From Lachnospiraceae bacterium NSJ-143 (GTDB taxonomy: Bacteria > Bacillota > Clostridia > Lachnospirales > Anaerotignaceae), in NCBI GenBank assembly GCA_022867625.1, contig JALIFM010000010.1, positions 1-64,000 on the forward strand: DNA of 64,000 nucleotides, read 5' to 3'. The notes under the pieces were generated by a model. The model ran no database searches and was not told the DNA's origin. It saw only the letters and a program-made list of their open reading frames with translations. Shown here one piece after another: positions 1-8,969 of the stretch. The position numbers and the translations under genes were made by a program. The stretch's first letter is position 1; each line of letters starts with the position of its first letter.

Positions 1-14
1 ACTCTCAAATTAAA
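1..14 (-). rRNA. 16S ribosomal RNA, extreme 5' end (partial)
   Basis: Read on the minus strand the first 14 bases give TTTAATTTGAGAGT, the usual start of a clostridial 16S rRNA, just before the universal TTTGATCCTGGCTCAG that would lie left of the window. The call is supported by a consensus promoter and a typical rRNA leader immediately upstream. Only the 5' edge is present, so the exact mature end is approximate. Confidence 0.7.
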
Positions 15-158
15 GTTTGTCTCTCTCAGTCATTTTACTGACTCTTTTTTTGCTTCTCTTTTTACTCTTGTAATTCTTCTTATCCTTCCGGATAATTGAA
101 TTGACTTGGGTTTTGGTTTGTATGTTATTCTTTTTTCAATGTTCACAGTGCGATATTT

Positions 159-187
159 ATTATACGAAACTATGGAGGGTTTGTCAA
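159..187 (-). promoter_or_regulatory. Consensus sigma-A promoter of the rRNA operon
   Basis: On the minus strand TTGACA (187-182) and TATAAT (164-159) are separated by exactly 17 nt, both perfect. The transcript would start near 152. Its leader carries a GTGAACATTGAAAA element, typical of Firmicute rRNA leaders and spacers, then a short AGTCA/TGACT hairpin before the 16S start. A perfect -35/-10 pair is what one expects for an rRNA promoter. Confidence 0.8.
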
Positions 188-217
188 CCATTTTTTAAAA
201 TATTTTCAAAAAACTTT

Positions 218-949
218 TTACCCGAGTATTTTATCGAAAACCTGACCTATATTCATATGTATTACAAGGTCAGCCCGTGAGTCCATAGCGGTAGACGATT
301 TATTAATCAGCACCAGCTTGTCTCCCTTATAGTAGTTTATAAGGCCAGCCGCCGGATAAACCGCAAGACTTGTTCCGCCTATTATAAGAATATCGGCTTT
401 TGAAATATACTTTACCGCCATTTCCATGGTATCCATATCAAGGCTTTCCTCGTAAAGCACAACATCTGGGCGTACAACCCCTCCGCAGCTGTCACAGTGC
501 GGAATACCCTTTGAATTCAGGACATAATCCATATCAAACCTTTTGCCGCATACTGTACAGTAATTTCTGTAAAGCGTTCCGTGCAGCTCCAGCACATTCC
601 TGCTTCCGGCCTTCTGGTGGAGGTTGTCAATATTCTGTGTTATTACGGCTTTAAGCTTTCCCTCCGCCTCAAGCCTTGCCAAACCATAATGAGCCGCGTT
701 GGGCTTTGCTTGCGGAAACACAAGGTGCTTTCGGCAGTAGTCAAAGAACACTTCCTTATTATTTTCAAAAAATGTATGGCTTAATATTGTTTCCGGGCTT
801 ACCCCATACTCGCTTAAAGTATTGTAAATTCCCTGCTCTCCTCTGAAGTCTGGTATGCCGCTTTCTGTTGAAACTCCGGCTCCGCCGAAAAACACAATAT
901 TATTGCTTTCGGCAACCCATTTTTTAAGCCTGTCCAGTGTATTTTCCAT
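218..949 (-). CDS. NAD-dependent protein deacylase, SIR2 family (CobB-like)
   Basis: 243 aa, full length for a bacterial class sirtuin. It removes acyl groups from lysines using NAD+, releasing nicotinamide and O-acyl-ADP-ribose in the cytosol. Visible motifs are the NAD-binding GAGVSTESGIPDFRG (about residues 23-37), TQNIDNLH (about 104), the catalytic ELHG histidine (about 121) and a structural zinc site made of CTVC and CDSC (about 131 and 152). The start has a strong AAGGGGG ribosome site. It lies 12 nt downstream of the LysR gene and is probably co-transcribed with it. Which acyl group it prefers cannot be read with certainty. Confidence 0.93.
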   Translation of the reverse strand: MENTLDRLKKWVAESNNIVFFGGAGVSTESGIPDFRGEQGIYNTLSEYGVSPETILSHTFFENNKEVFFDYCRKHLVFPQAKPNAAHYGLARLEAEGKLKAVITQNIDNLHQKAGSRNVLELHGTLYRNYCTVCGKRFDMDYVLNSKGIPHCDSCGGVVRPDVVLYEESLDMDTMEMAVKYISKADILIIGGTSLAVYPAAGLINYYKGDKLVLINKSSTAMDSRADLVIHMNIGQVFDKILG

Positions 950-961
950 AAAAATTCCCCC

Positions 962-1846
962 TTATCCCAGCTCAGACCTTATCAAATCCTCAAGAGCCTG
1001 CATCTGTGTTGTTTTCCATTTGTTTCTGTGATAAAGAATCTGTATATACATCTTAATTGGGCACTCATTAATATCAAGTATCGTAAGCTCATTGTCCTCA
1101 ACACTTTTTTTCACAGTATAATATGGAAGAAGCGAAACGCCCATATCCCTTTTCAGGAAATATATAATTGTCTCGGTATTTCCAATTTCAAGAAAAGGGT
1201 CAACCCTCTTGTCTATACTCGAAAGGTATTCATCAAAAGGAGCCCTGTAGCTTACATCCTTTTCTGTAAGCATAAATGGCTGCTTAAGCAAATCCTCAAG
1301 GCACAGCCCCTTCTTTTTGGCAATGGGGTTTTTAGACGATGCCACAAAAACAACATTATACTCCTTTTCATAGCTCCTTATCCATTCCTGATTATAATAC
1401 TTTTTATCGAAAATAAAAAGCATATCCAGCTCATTGTGGTTGAGCATATCAAAAAGCGGAAATGTAGCGTCGGCCTTTACAACGGTCTCAACCTCCGGGT
1501 AAAGCTTATGAAATTTATAAAGTATTTCAGGAAATATCGACATGGCAAGGCTTTCAAGCATGCCTATCCTCACTTTTCCAACAGGCTTAGACGGCTTTAC
1601 GGCAATCTTTTTGGCTTTCTCGGCAATAGCCACAAGCTCATTTGCGTACTCAAAAAACTCTGTGCCCTTTTCAGTAAGGCGTATGTTTTTGCCAATCCTG
1701 TCAAAGAGCTTTATATTAAGCTCGCTTTCAAGCTGTTTAATCTGCACTGTAACTGTGGACTGGTTATATCCAAGTTGTTTGGCTGCCTTTGTGAAGCTCT
1801 GAAGCTCCGCAATCCTTAAAAAAGTAACTATATTTCTTAGCTCCAT
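962..1846 (-). CDS. LysR-family transcriptional regulator
   Basis: About 294 aa from the chosen ATG (MELRNIVTFL); an in-frame ATG five codons upstream (1861) is possible but has no ribosome site. The N-terminal winged helix (residues 1-60, SFTKAAKQLGYNQSTVTVQIKQLE) is the canonical LysR DNA-binding segment, followed by a substrate-binding-like effector domain. It is transcribed divergently from azlCD, so by the usual LysR arrangement it probably controls that exporter and itself, but the effector is unknown. The sirtuin gene follows 12 nt downstream. Confidence 0.9.
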   Translation of the reverse strand: MELRNIVTFLRIAELQSFTKAAKQLGYNQSTVTVQIKQLESELNIKLFDRIGKNIRLTEKGTEFFEYANELVAIAEKAKKIAVKPSKPVGKVRIGMLESLAMSIFPEILYKFHKLYPEVETVVKADATFPLFDMLNHNELDMLFIFDKKYYNQEWIRSYEKEYNVVFVASSKNPIAKKKGLCLEDLLKQPFMLTEKDVSYRAPFDEYLSSIDKRVDPFLEIGNTETIIYFLKRDMGVSLLPYYTVKKSVEDNELTILDINECPIKMYIQILYHRNKWKTTQMQALEDLIRSELG

Positions 1847-1896
1847 TTCAGTCACATCCATTAATAATTTTAAATTATATAATTAAATCCATTTAT

Positions 1897-1925
1897 TTTA
1901 CAAATATATACTTCAATGTTATAAT
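1897..1925 (+). promoter_or_regulatory. Promoter of azlCD
   Basis: TTTACA (1897-1902), a 17-nt spacer and TATAAT (1920-1925) lie about 60 nt before azlC in the LysR-azlC divergent region. This is the natural target region for the LysR regulator. No unambiguous T-N11-A operator was assigned. Confidence 0.65.
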
Positions 1926-1983
1926 ATCTCACAAATCAAGTCAACAACTTTTTTTCACAAGGGGAATATGGGGGATATTTACT

Positions 1984-2694
1984 ATGGACAGAGAATCTTT
2001 TAAGTACGCTTTTCAAAAGACAATACCCGTGCTTTTCGGGTATTTATTTCTGGGCTCGGCCTGCGGGCTTGTGCTCTTTAACGCCGGATACAATTTTATC
2101 TGGGTATTTTTTATAAGCCTTTTTGTTTATGCCGGTTCAGGCCAAATGCTTCTGGCAAGCCTTCTGGCTGTAAAAGCTCCTTTTGCAACCGTTGCTGTGC
2201 TTACGCTTCTTCTCAACAGCCGCCACGCCTTTTATGGCCTTTCGTTTATTGACCGTTTCAAAAATGCCGGCAGTATGTATCCATATATGATTTTTTCGCT
2301 CACAGATGAGACATACTCAATACTCTGCTCCACACATACGCCTGTGGGTATCAATGACGGCAGGGTAATAAAGGCCATAGCCTTTCTTGACCACAGCTAT
2401 TGGCTTGCAGGGTGCGTATTCGGCGCACTTATGGGCCAGCTTCTGAGCTTTAATTTTAAGGGTGTCGATTTTGCAATGACCGCTCTCTTTGTAGTTATAT
2501 TTATTGAGCAGTGGGAAAGCTTCAAATCACATGTACCTGTATATGCCGGTGTCATATCAGCCCTGCTGTGCATTCTAATTTTTGGCACAGATAATTTTAT
2601 ACTCCCGTCACTTATAATTACTGTCGGCTCCCTTATGGTACTGCGCCACTCGGTTGAGCCTGCAAGTAAGGAGGCGCTGGAGACATGCCATTAA
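1984..2694 (+). CDS. azlC: AzlC-type branched-chain amino acid exporter, large subunit
   Basis: 236 aa integral membrane protein with several hydrophobic helices and the family signature in which GSGQMLLASLL and LLNSRHAFYGLSF occur (about residues 52-90). AzlC with AzlD forms a permease that exports branched-chain amino acids and analogues (known from Bacillus azlCD and E. coli ygaZH). The start is preceded by GGGGGAT. The azlD reading frame begins inside its last codons, so the two subunits are translationally coupled. The divergent LysR gene is the probable regulator. Confidence 0.9.
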   Translation: MDRESFKYAFQKTIPVLFGYLFLGSACGLVLFNAGYNFIWVFFISLFVYAGSGQMLLASLLAVKAPFATVAVLTLLLNSRHAFYGLSFIDRFKNAGSMYPYMIFSLTDETYSILCSTHTPVGINDGRVIKAIAFLDHSYWLAGCVFGALMGQLLSFNFKGVDFAMTALFVVIFIEQWESFKSHVPVYAGVISALLCILIFGTDNFILPSLIITVGSLMVLRHSVEPASKEALETCH

Positions 2695-3017
2695 ACATAT
2701 ACTCAGTTATAGCAATAGCTTTGGCCGCTTTATGTACGTTTGCCACAAGAGCTGTGCCGTTTGCACTCTTCGGAGGCAAAAAAGAAGTTCCGCCAGTTGT
2801 AAACTACCTTGGAAAGGTTCTTCCTGCGGCTATTATAGCTACACTTATTATATACTGTGTAAGGGATATTAATTTTTTAGCCGGCTCCCACGGCGCGGCG
2901 GAAATATCAGCAATACTGGCAACGGCAATTCTTCATATATGGAAAAGGAACACTCTTATATCCATAGGCGGCGGAACAGTGCTGTATATGGTATTGATAC
3001 AATATGTTTTTGCGTAA
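2685..3017 (+). CDS. azlD: AzlD-type branched-chain amino acid exporter, small subunit
   Basis: 110 aa, very hydrophobic, with about three to four membrane helices, as usual for AzlD. The segment FATRAVPFALFGGKK and the proline-rich LGKVLPAAI are typical of the family. It overlaps azlC by 10 nt, with an AAGGAGG ribosome site inside the azlC end. It acts in the cytoplasmic membrane as the partner of AzlC. A plus-strand terminator follows about 45 nt downstream. Confidence 0.88.
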   Translation: MPLNIYSVIAIALAALCTFATRAVPFALFGGKKEVPPVVNYLGKVLPAAIIATLIIYCVRDINFLAGSHGAAEISAILATAILHIWKRNTLISIGGGTVLYMVLIQYVFA

Positions 3018-3059
3018 AACTTTTAAAGCGCCCCTTAATGCGGTCAAGCAGCACCCCTG

Positions 3060-3097
3060 TAGCGTTTCCTGCTTATAATGCAGAGACGCTTTTTTTA
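3060..3097 (+). terminator. Intrinsic terminator of azlCD
   Basis: A stem AGCGTTTCCTGC / GCAGAGACGCT (one G-U pair and one bulge) closes a 7-nt loop and is followed by seven T residues. Confidence 0.7.
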
Positions 3098-3119
3098 AGC
3101 AATATCCAGCACATAATAA

Positions 3120-3153
3120 AAGGCGCTGTGTCCAAATCACACAGCGCCTTTTA
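3120..3153. terminator. Bidirectional terminator between azlD and mreB
   Basis: Perfect 11-bp inverted repeat AAGGCGCTGTG / CACAGCGCCTT with T-rich flanks on both strands, placed between convergent genes just past the mreB stop codon. Confidence 0.8.
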
Positions 3154-3154
3154 T

Positions 3155-4261
3155 TTATCTTGATGCCTTCTGGCTTCTTGCTTTCTTTTCAGTAATATCG
3201 GCAGAAGCTGAATACTGCTCCTCATTCCTTCTCCTGTCAGCGCGCCCTCTTGAACGCATATAGCCTTCCTCAAACTCAATAAACTGCCCTGTGCCCATGG
3301 CAACACATGACACAGCGTCATCGGCTATTATTGTGTTAATGCCAGTCCTCTCCTCTATCAGTTTGTCAAGGCCGTAAAGAAGGCTTCCTCCGCCTGTCAT
3401 AACAATTCCTCTGTCGGCAATATCAGCCGCCAGCTCAGGAGGTGTTTTCTCAAGTATTGAGTGCACAGCGTCAGCTATAAGGTTAACCGGCTCAGACAGC
3501 GCCTCAAGCATCTCATCACTTGTAACAGTTATATTTCTTGGGAGTCCTGTTATAAGGTTTCTTCCCCTTATGTCCATAGAAACAGGCATTGTACGCTCAT
3601 AAGCAGTGCCGATATTTATTTTAAGAGCCTCGGCGCTCCTCTCGCCTATCAGCAGGTTATGTTTCTTTCTCATATGCCTTATTATAGCCTCGTCAAAATT
3701 GTCACCGGCCATTTTAAGTGAAGTGCTTACTACGTTGCCGCCAAGCGATATTACGGCTATATCAGTAGTGCCTCCGCCTATGTCTACAACCATGCTTCCA
3801 CATGCCTTTGATATATCTATTCCGGCGCCAATGGCTGCCGCTATAGGCTCCTCAATTATGTGCACCTTTCTGGCCCCCGCCTGCCTTGTGGCGTCCTCCA
3901 CAGCGCGCCTTTCAACCTCTGTTATGCTGCTCGGCACACATACAGCGATAGTTGGCTTAGCCAGCGGATGACTTCCCATAGCCTTTTGAATGAAATATTT
4001 GAGCATGCGTTCGGTAGTCTCATAATCCGAAATTACGCCCTCTTTAAGCGGCCTCACCGCTACTATGTTTCCCGGCGTTTTGCCTATCATCTCACGCGCT
4101 TCCTCGCCTACCGCAAGAATCGTGTTGGTATTTTTATCTATAGTTACAACTGAAGGCTCTCTGAGAACTATCCCTTTGCCCTTTATAAATACAAGCACAG
4201 TGGCCGTTCCAAGGTCAATGCCTATACTCTCTCCAAATCCAAAAAACCTGTCAAAAAACAT
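3155..4261 (-). CDS. mreB: Rod-shape-determining actin homologue MreB
   Basis: 368 aa MreB/Mbl-type actin fold protein that polymerises under the membrane and organises lateral cell-wall synthesis. The phosphate-1 loop GIDLGTATVLVF (about residue 14), the DIGGGTTDIAVIS loop (about 161) and TGGGSLLYGLD near the C terminus are evident. The C terminus carries a basic, polar tail of about 30 residues (RGRADRRR onward) beyond the usual core. There is a good AGGAGG site. No mreC, mreD or minD is adjacent, so this is a stand-alone copy, perhaps an Mbl/MreBH-type paralogue; the sequence alone does not settle which. Confidence 0.9.
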   Translation of the reverse strand: MFFDRFFGFGESIGIDLGTATVLVFIKGKGIVLREPSVVTIDKNTNTILAVGEEAREMIGKTPGNIVAVRPLKEGVISDYETTERMLKYFIQKAMGSHPLAKPTIAVCVPSSITEVERRAVEDATRQAGARKVHIIEEPIAAAIGAGIDISKACGSMVVDIGGGTTDIAVISLGGNVVSTSLKMAGDNFDEAIIRHMRKKHNLLIGERSAEALKINIGTAYERTMPVSMDIRGRNLITGLPRNITVTSDEMLEALSEPVNLIADAVHSILEKTPPELAADIADRGIVMTGGGSLLYGLDKLIEERTGINTIIADDAVSCVAMGTGQFIEFEEGYMRSRGRADRRRNEEQYSASADITEKKARSQKASR

Positions 4262-4371
4262 TTTATTCCTCCTAAAAGAATAATATTGCGCCTGATTAAT
4301 TATACATCAAAAGGACTCAATTACAACAGAAATTTAAGTGTATACATAAATAAAATACACCTGATACAAAG

Positions 4372-4413
4372 GGCGGCACGCACATTATGCCTTTATGTGC
4401 CATGCCGCCTTTT
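4372..4413 (-). terminator. Probable terminator after aspS
   Basis: GGCGGCA-G-CACAT and its complement form a stem with one internal mismatch pair just past the aspS stop. The run of T on the minus strand is short, so termination efficiency is uncertain. Confidence 0.55.
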
Positions 4414-4432
4414 AAACCATTATTTATCCGCC

Positions 4433-6226
4433 TTAATTGTCATTATTCTCTTTTACCGCTATATCAAGCTCGTCCAGCTGTGCCTCATCAACAGTGTTAG
4501 GAGCGTCTGTAAGCAGACATGATGCGTCCTTTACCTTAGGGAATGCTATCACGTCTCTTATCGTTGTAGCTCCAGCCATAAGCATTACCATACGGTCAAG
4601 GCCAAAGGCAAGGCCGCCGTGAGGAGGCACACCGTATTTGAACGCGTTAAGCAGGAACCCGAATTTGTTGTAAGCCACCTCATCGCTCATGCCAAGAAGC
4701 TCAAATATCTTTTTCTGAATATCAGGCCTGTGTATCCTTATGCTTCCGCCGCCAAGCTCAACACCGTTAAGAACCATGTCATAGGCCTTTGCCCTTACCT
4801 TAGACGGGTCTGTGTCAAGCAGTGCTATGTCCTCGTCCATAGGAGCGGTAAACGGGTGGTGCTCAGCCACAAACCTGTTTTCCTCCTCGCTCCAGTCAAA
4901 CATCGGAAATTCCGTAATCCAGAGGAAGTTGTAATCGTCAGGCCTTGTAAGCTCAAGGCGTCTTGCCATTTCAAGACGCAGTGCGCCAAGGGCGTCAAAT
5001 ACAACCTTATTCCTGTCGGCGCAGATAAGTATAAGGTCGCCCGGCTTAGCGCCCATAGCGCTTACAATCTCTGCCATTTTTTCATCTGTAAAGAATTTGG
5101 CAATCTGGCTTTTCAGTGTTCCGTCGTCATTTACGGCTATCCACGCAAGTCCTTTAGCTTTATATGTCTTTACAAACTCAACAAGCTGGTCTATCTGCTT
5201 TCTAGGCATTTTTCCGCAGCCCTCAGCATTTATAGCCCTCACCGAGCCGCCGGCTTCAACAGCGTTTTTAAATACTGCAAACTCAGTGTCCTTAACTATA
5301 TATGTTAAATTTTTAAGCTCCATTCCAAAGCGCATGTCAGGCTTATCCGAGCCGAACCTTTCCATGCCCTCTTTCCATGTCATTCTCCTGAAAGGAGTCT
5401 TTACATCAACGCCGAGGACTTCTTTGAATACCCTTTTTATAAGCCTCTCGTTAACATCAAGAATATCGTCTATATCTATAAACGAAAGCTCCATGTCTAT
5501 CTGTGTAAACTCCGGCTGCCTGTCCGCCCTCAGGTCCTCATCGCGGAAACATCTGGCTATCTGGAAATACTTATCCATTCCGGAAACCATAAGAAGCTGT
5601 TTAAACAGCTGTGGCGACTGCGGCAGAGCATAGAAATTGCCCGGGTGCACACGGCTTGGCACAAGGTAATCCCTTGCCCCCTCCGGTGTGCTCCTTGTGA
5701 GCATAGGCGTTTCAATTTCAAGGAAGCCCTCATTGTCAAGAAAATCCCGCACAACATGTGTAACATCGTGCCTGAGCTTAATATTCTTAAAAATAGAAGG
5801 CCTTCTCAAATCAATATACCTGTATTTGAGCCTGAGCTCATCGTTTACATTTATATTGTCCTCAACCTGAAAAGGCGTAGTCTCGCTTTCAGACAATATC
5901 CTCAAATCCTCGGCTATAACCTCAACTTTTCCGGTTTTCATACTCTCGTTTACATTTTCGGCAGTCCTGAGCGAAACTGTACCTGTTATTGATACTACAA
6001 ACTCGCTCCTTATGGTTTCAGCCTTCTTAAAAAGCTCCTCCTCGGCCGAACCGTCCACTACAGCCTGCACAATTCCGGTTCTGTCCCTGAGTGCAATAAA
6101 AATAAGCTGGCCAAGGTCACGCCTTCTCTGTACCCAGCCCATAACAGTAACCTTTTTACCGGCAAGGCTTTCTGTAATATCTCCGCACATATGGCTCCTT
6201 TTTAAGCCTGTCATAGATTCTCCCAT
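4433..6226 (-). CDS. aspS: Aspartyl-tRNA synthetase
   Basis: 597 aa class II synthetase of the bacterial type that charges tRNA-Asp (possibly also tRNA-Asn if the organism uses the amidotransferase route). Order: N-terminal OB-fold anticodon-binding domain (about 1-110), catalytic core with motif 2 region CFRDEDLRADRQPEF (about 225), a bacterial GAD-type insertion (about 290-420), and motif 3 FGLDRMVMLMAG near the end. AAGGAG precedes the first ATG; a second in-frame ATG four codons on also has a GGGAG site. It is separated from ilvE by a terminator, so it has its own promoter. Confidence 0.96.
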   Translation of the reverse strand: MGESMTGLKRSHMCGDITESLAGKKVTVMGWVQRRRDLGQLIFIALRDRTGIVQAVVDGSAEEELFKKAETIRSEFVVSITGTVSLRTAENVNESMKTGKVEVIAEDLRILSESETTPFQVEDNINVNDELRLKYRYIDLRRPSIFKNIKLRHDVTHVVRDFLDNEGFLEIETPMLTRSTPEGARDYLVPSRVHPGNFYALPQSPQLFKQLLMVSGMDKYFQIARCFRDEDLRADRQPEFTQIDMELSFIDIDDILDVNERLIKRVFKEVLGVDVKTPFRRMTWKEGMERFGSDKPDMRFGMELKNLTYIVKDTEFAVFKNAVEAGGSVRAINAEGCGKMPRKQIDQLVEFVKTYKAKGLAWIAVNDDGTLKSQIAKFFTDEKMAEIVSAMGAKPGDLILICADRNKVVFDALGALRLEMARRLELTRPDDYNFLWITEFPMFDWSEEENRFVAEHHPFTAPMDEDIALLDTDPSKVRAKAYDMVLNGVELGGGSIRIHRPDIQKKIFELLGMSDEVAYNKFGFLLNAFKYGVPPHGGLAFGLDRMVMLMAGATTIRDVIAFPKVKDASCLLTDAPNTVDEAQLDELDIAVKENNDN

Positions 6227-6356
6227 TTCAAATATCTCCTTAACATAACTGATAATAGTATTATCCGCTTTAATTTATAATTAAATACCAGATAAAAGTT
6301 TAACAGAAAAACAATAAAACATCAACATTCTAAGCCATATTTTCGCTCTCCTGTAC

Positions 6357-6392
6357 AAAATAAAGCCGCCTATATCGCTATAGGCGGCTCTT
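6357..6392 (-). terminator. Intrinsic terminator after ilvE
   Basis: Perfect 11-bp stem AGCCGCCTATA / TATAGGCGGCT with a 4-nt loop, followed on the minus strand by TTATTTTG. Confidence 0.8.
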
Positions 6393-6438
6393 TAATTTTG
6401 TATGCCTTATCCATACTGAAATTACTCTTTAAAGCCGA

Positions 6439-7503
6439 TTAGTCAACCTTTGTAATCCAGCCGTATTTATCCTCAAGCTTACCGCTCTGGATACCTGTTA
6501 TTGTGTCATATACAAGGTGAGAAACAGGACCAATTTCGCCATTATTAATCTTTATTGTCCTGCCCTCCCATAAAAGCTCGCCTACAGGAGAGATAACAGC
6601 CGCGGTGCCTGTACCGAATACCTCATTGAGTGTACCCTTGTCGGCAGCCTCAAAAATCTCCTCTATGGCTACCTTTCTCTCAGTAACCTTGTATCCATTT
6701 GCCCTCAAAAGCTCGATAGCGCTTCTTCTTGTTATACCAGGAAGTATGCTTCCGTTAAGCTCAGGTGTTACAACCTCATTGTCGATAACGAACATAATGT
6801 TCATTGTTCCAACTTCCTCAATGTACTTCTTTTCCACACCGTCAAGCCAGAGAACCTGTGTGTAGCCTCTCTGCTCAGCTATCTCCTGCGCTATAAGGCT
6901 TGCTGCGTAGTTTCCAGCTGTTTTTGTGTAGCCCATACCGCCCCTGACAGCTCTGCAGTACTCATCTTCAACATATATCCTTACAGGGTTTATTCCCTCA
7001 GCATAATATGAGCCTACAGGAGAAAGTACTATCATGAATTTATAAGTCTTTGCAGGGTGAACGCCGATATGAACGTCTGTGGCGATTATAAAAGGCCTTA
7101 TGTAAAGGCTTGTGCCCTCGCCGGTAGGAATCCAGTCCTTATCAACCTCAACAAGCTTCCTTATGGCCTCAACTCCGTCCTGAATATCAAACTGCGGTAT
7201 AACAAGACGCTCATTAGACTTGTTGAGTCTTTCCATGTTAAGCTCCGGCCTGAAAAGCCTGATTTCGCCGTCCTTGCCAAGGTAAGCCTTAAGTCCCTCA
7301 AATGTTGTCTGGCCATAATGCAAAACCATGCTGCAAGGGCTCATCTCAAGATTGTGGAAAGGCACAATTCTTGGGTCATGCCAGCCGATTCCTTCTGTGT
7401 AATCCCACTCAAACATATGGTCCGTGTAGTAAACTCCAAAAGGAAGATTTGAGTAATCCGGTTTTTCTTTTCTGTTCTGTGTTAAAGTAACTTTGATATC
7501 CAT
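6439..7503 (-). CDS. ilvE: Branched-chain amino acid aminotransferase
   Basis: 354 aa fold-type IV PLP enzyme that performs the final transamination of valine, leucine and isoleucine synthesis using glutamate. The PLP lysine lies in GMGYTKTAGNYAASL and the substrate loop in TMNIMFVID; the N-terminal segment around FEWDYTEGIGWHDPRI is typical of the long bacterial/eukaryal BCAT subgroup. AGGAGG lies before the ATG. It follows hisS by 83 nt without a clear terminator between them, so it may be in the same T-box-controlled transcript. A strong terminator follows it. Confidence 0.95.
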   Translation of the reverse strand: MDIKVTLTQNRKEKPDYSNLPFGVYYTDHMFEWDYTEGIGWHDPRIVPFHNLEMSPCSMVLHYGQTTFEGLKAYLGKDGEIRLFRPELNMERLNKSNERLVIPQFDIQDGVEAIRKLVEVDKDWIPTGEGTSLYIRPFIIATDVHIGVHPAKTYKFMIVLSPVGSYYAEGINPVRIYVEDEYCRAVRGGMGYTKTAGNYAASLIAQEIAEQRGYTQVLWLDGVEKKYIEEVGTMNIMFVIDNEVVTPELNGSILPGITRRSAIELLRANGYKVTERKVAIEEIFEAADKGTLNEVFGTGTAAVISPVGELLWEGRTIKINNGEIGPVSHLVYDTITGIQSGKLEDKYGWITKVD

Positions 7504-7586
7504 AACTATAACCTCCTGTATTCACCATTGAATATTCGCATTAAAATTTTATATATAAAACCACGTTTGTCGCGCAGTTAATACAG

Positions 7587-8849
7587 TCAACCTATTATAT
7601 ATTTCATCTTGTCAACAATGCCTTCAAGCATCACTTCCTCGGCTTCACCTGTATCCATGTTCTTTAAAACAGCCTTTCCGCTTGCTATCTCATCACCGCC
7701 AAGAACCATTGAGTACGCCGCCCCAATTTTATTTGCGTATTTCATCTGAGCTTTCACGCTGCGGCCAACTGTGTCGGATTCAGCCATTATGCCGGCCTTT
7801 CTCAGTTCAAATACAACAGCCTGAGCCTTCACAAACCCTTCTTCACCCATAGAGCCTACAAATATATCCCTGTACGGCTTTTCATCGTACTGGCCGTTTT
7901 GTGCCTCAAGGGTAAGCATAAGCCTTTCCATTCCAAGCCCAAATCCAACTGCTCCGGTTTTCGGCCCTCCGCATTCCTCTATAAGGTTATCGTACCTGCC
8001 TCCGCCGCACACAGTGCTCTGTGCTCCAATACTTGTTGTTACAAACTCAAACACTGTTCTTGTGTAGTAATCCAGCCCCCTTACAATCATCGGGTCAACT
8101 GTATATTTTATACCCATAGAATCCAGTATTTCCTTAAGCTTTTCAAAATGCTCCCTGCATTCGTCTCCCAGACAGTCTATTATGGAAGGAGCGCCTGCTA
8201 TAATCTTTTTGCAGCCCTCCTCCTTGCAGTCAAGCACCCTCAACGGGTTTTTCTCATAGCGCGCCCTGCATTCCCTGCAAAGGCCGTCTATATTGCTGCC
8301 TATAAATTCCCTCAGCGCTTTGTTGTACTTTGCCCTGCATTCAGGGCAGCCAAGGCTGTTTATCCTCAGCTCAATATCCTTAATCCCAAGCTCGTCAATA
8401 AGCTGTGCCGCTACCGAAATTACCTCGGCGTCAAGTGCAGGCGAATATGAGCCGAACATCTCAATGCCAAACTGTGTAAACTGCCTCTGCCTTCCGGCCT
8501 GCGTATTCTCGTATCTGAACGTAGGCTGTATATAATAAAGCTTTGTAGGCTGGGCGTTGTTGAACAGACCGTGCTCTATATAAGCTCTTGCCACGCCAGC
8601 TGTGCCTTCCGGCTTAAGCGTAATGCTTCTTGAGGCCTTGTCGTCAAAAGTATACATTTCCTTCTGCACAATATCCGTTGTATCGCCAACGCTTCTTAAA
8701 AACAGCTCTGTGTGCTCAAATACAGGTGTTCTGATTTCCTCTATTCCAAAATTATCGCATAAAGCGCGCATTTTAGCTTCCACGCTGTGCCATAAAGGCA
8801 TTTCTCTGCCAAATATATCCCTTGTTCCCTTTGGTGATTGAGTAAGCAT
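7587..8849 (-). CDS. hisS: Histidyl-tRNA synthetase
   Basis: 420 aa class II synthetase that charges tRNA-His. Motif 2 region LKPEGTAGVARAYIEHG, the substrate loop QFTQFGIEMFGS, the histidine-specific GLDYYTRTVFEF and the C-terminal anticodon-binding domain (about 325-420) are all present. A cysteine cluster (CPEC, CREC, CKEEGC) in the insertion domain at about residues 165-225 could be a metal site, as seen in some clostridial HisRS. GGAGG precedes the ATG. A T-box leader lies 110 nt upstream. Confidence 0.96.
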   Translation of the reverse strand: MLTQSPKGTRDIFGREMPLWHSVEAKMRALCDNFGIEEIRTPVFEHTELFLRSVGDTTDIVQKEMYTFDDKASRSITLKPEGTAGVARAYIEHGLFNNAQPTKLYYIQPTFRYENTQAGRQRQFTQFGIEMFGSYSPALDAEVISVAAQLIDELGIKDIELRINSLGCPECRAKYNKALREFIGSNIDGLCRECRARYEKNPLRVLDCKEEGCKKIIAGAPSIIDCLGDECREHFEKLKEILDSMGIKYTVDPMIVRGLDYYTRTVFEFVTTSIGAQSTVCGGGRYDNLIEECGGPKTGAVGFGLGMERLMLTLEAQNGQYDEKPYRDIFVGSMGEEGFVKAQAVVFELRKAGIMAESDTVGRSVKAQMKYANKIGAAYSMVLGGDEIASGKAVLKNMDTGEAEEVMLEGIVDKMKYIIG

Positions 8850-8969
8850 AGTATTTACCTCCGTATGTTAAAAAAGACTTTGCCTGCGCAAAATCATCGC
8901 GTCCGGTAAGCTTTAAAAACTGGTATTTCCTTTTTTGCGTGAGGTGCCTGCCTGTTTATTTGCGTTATA

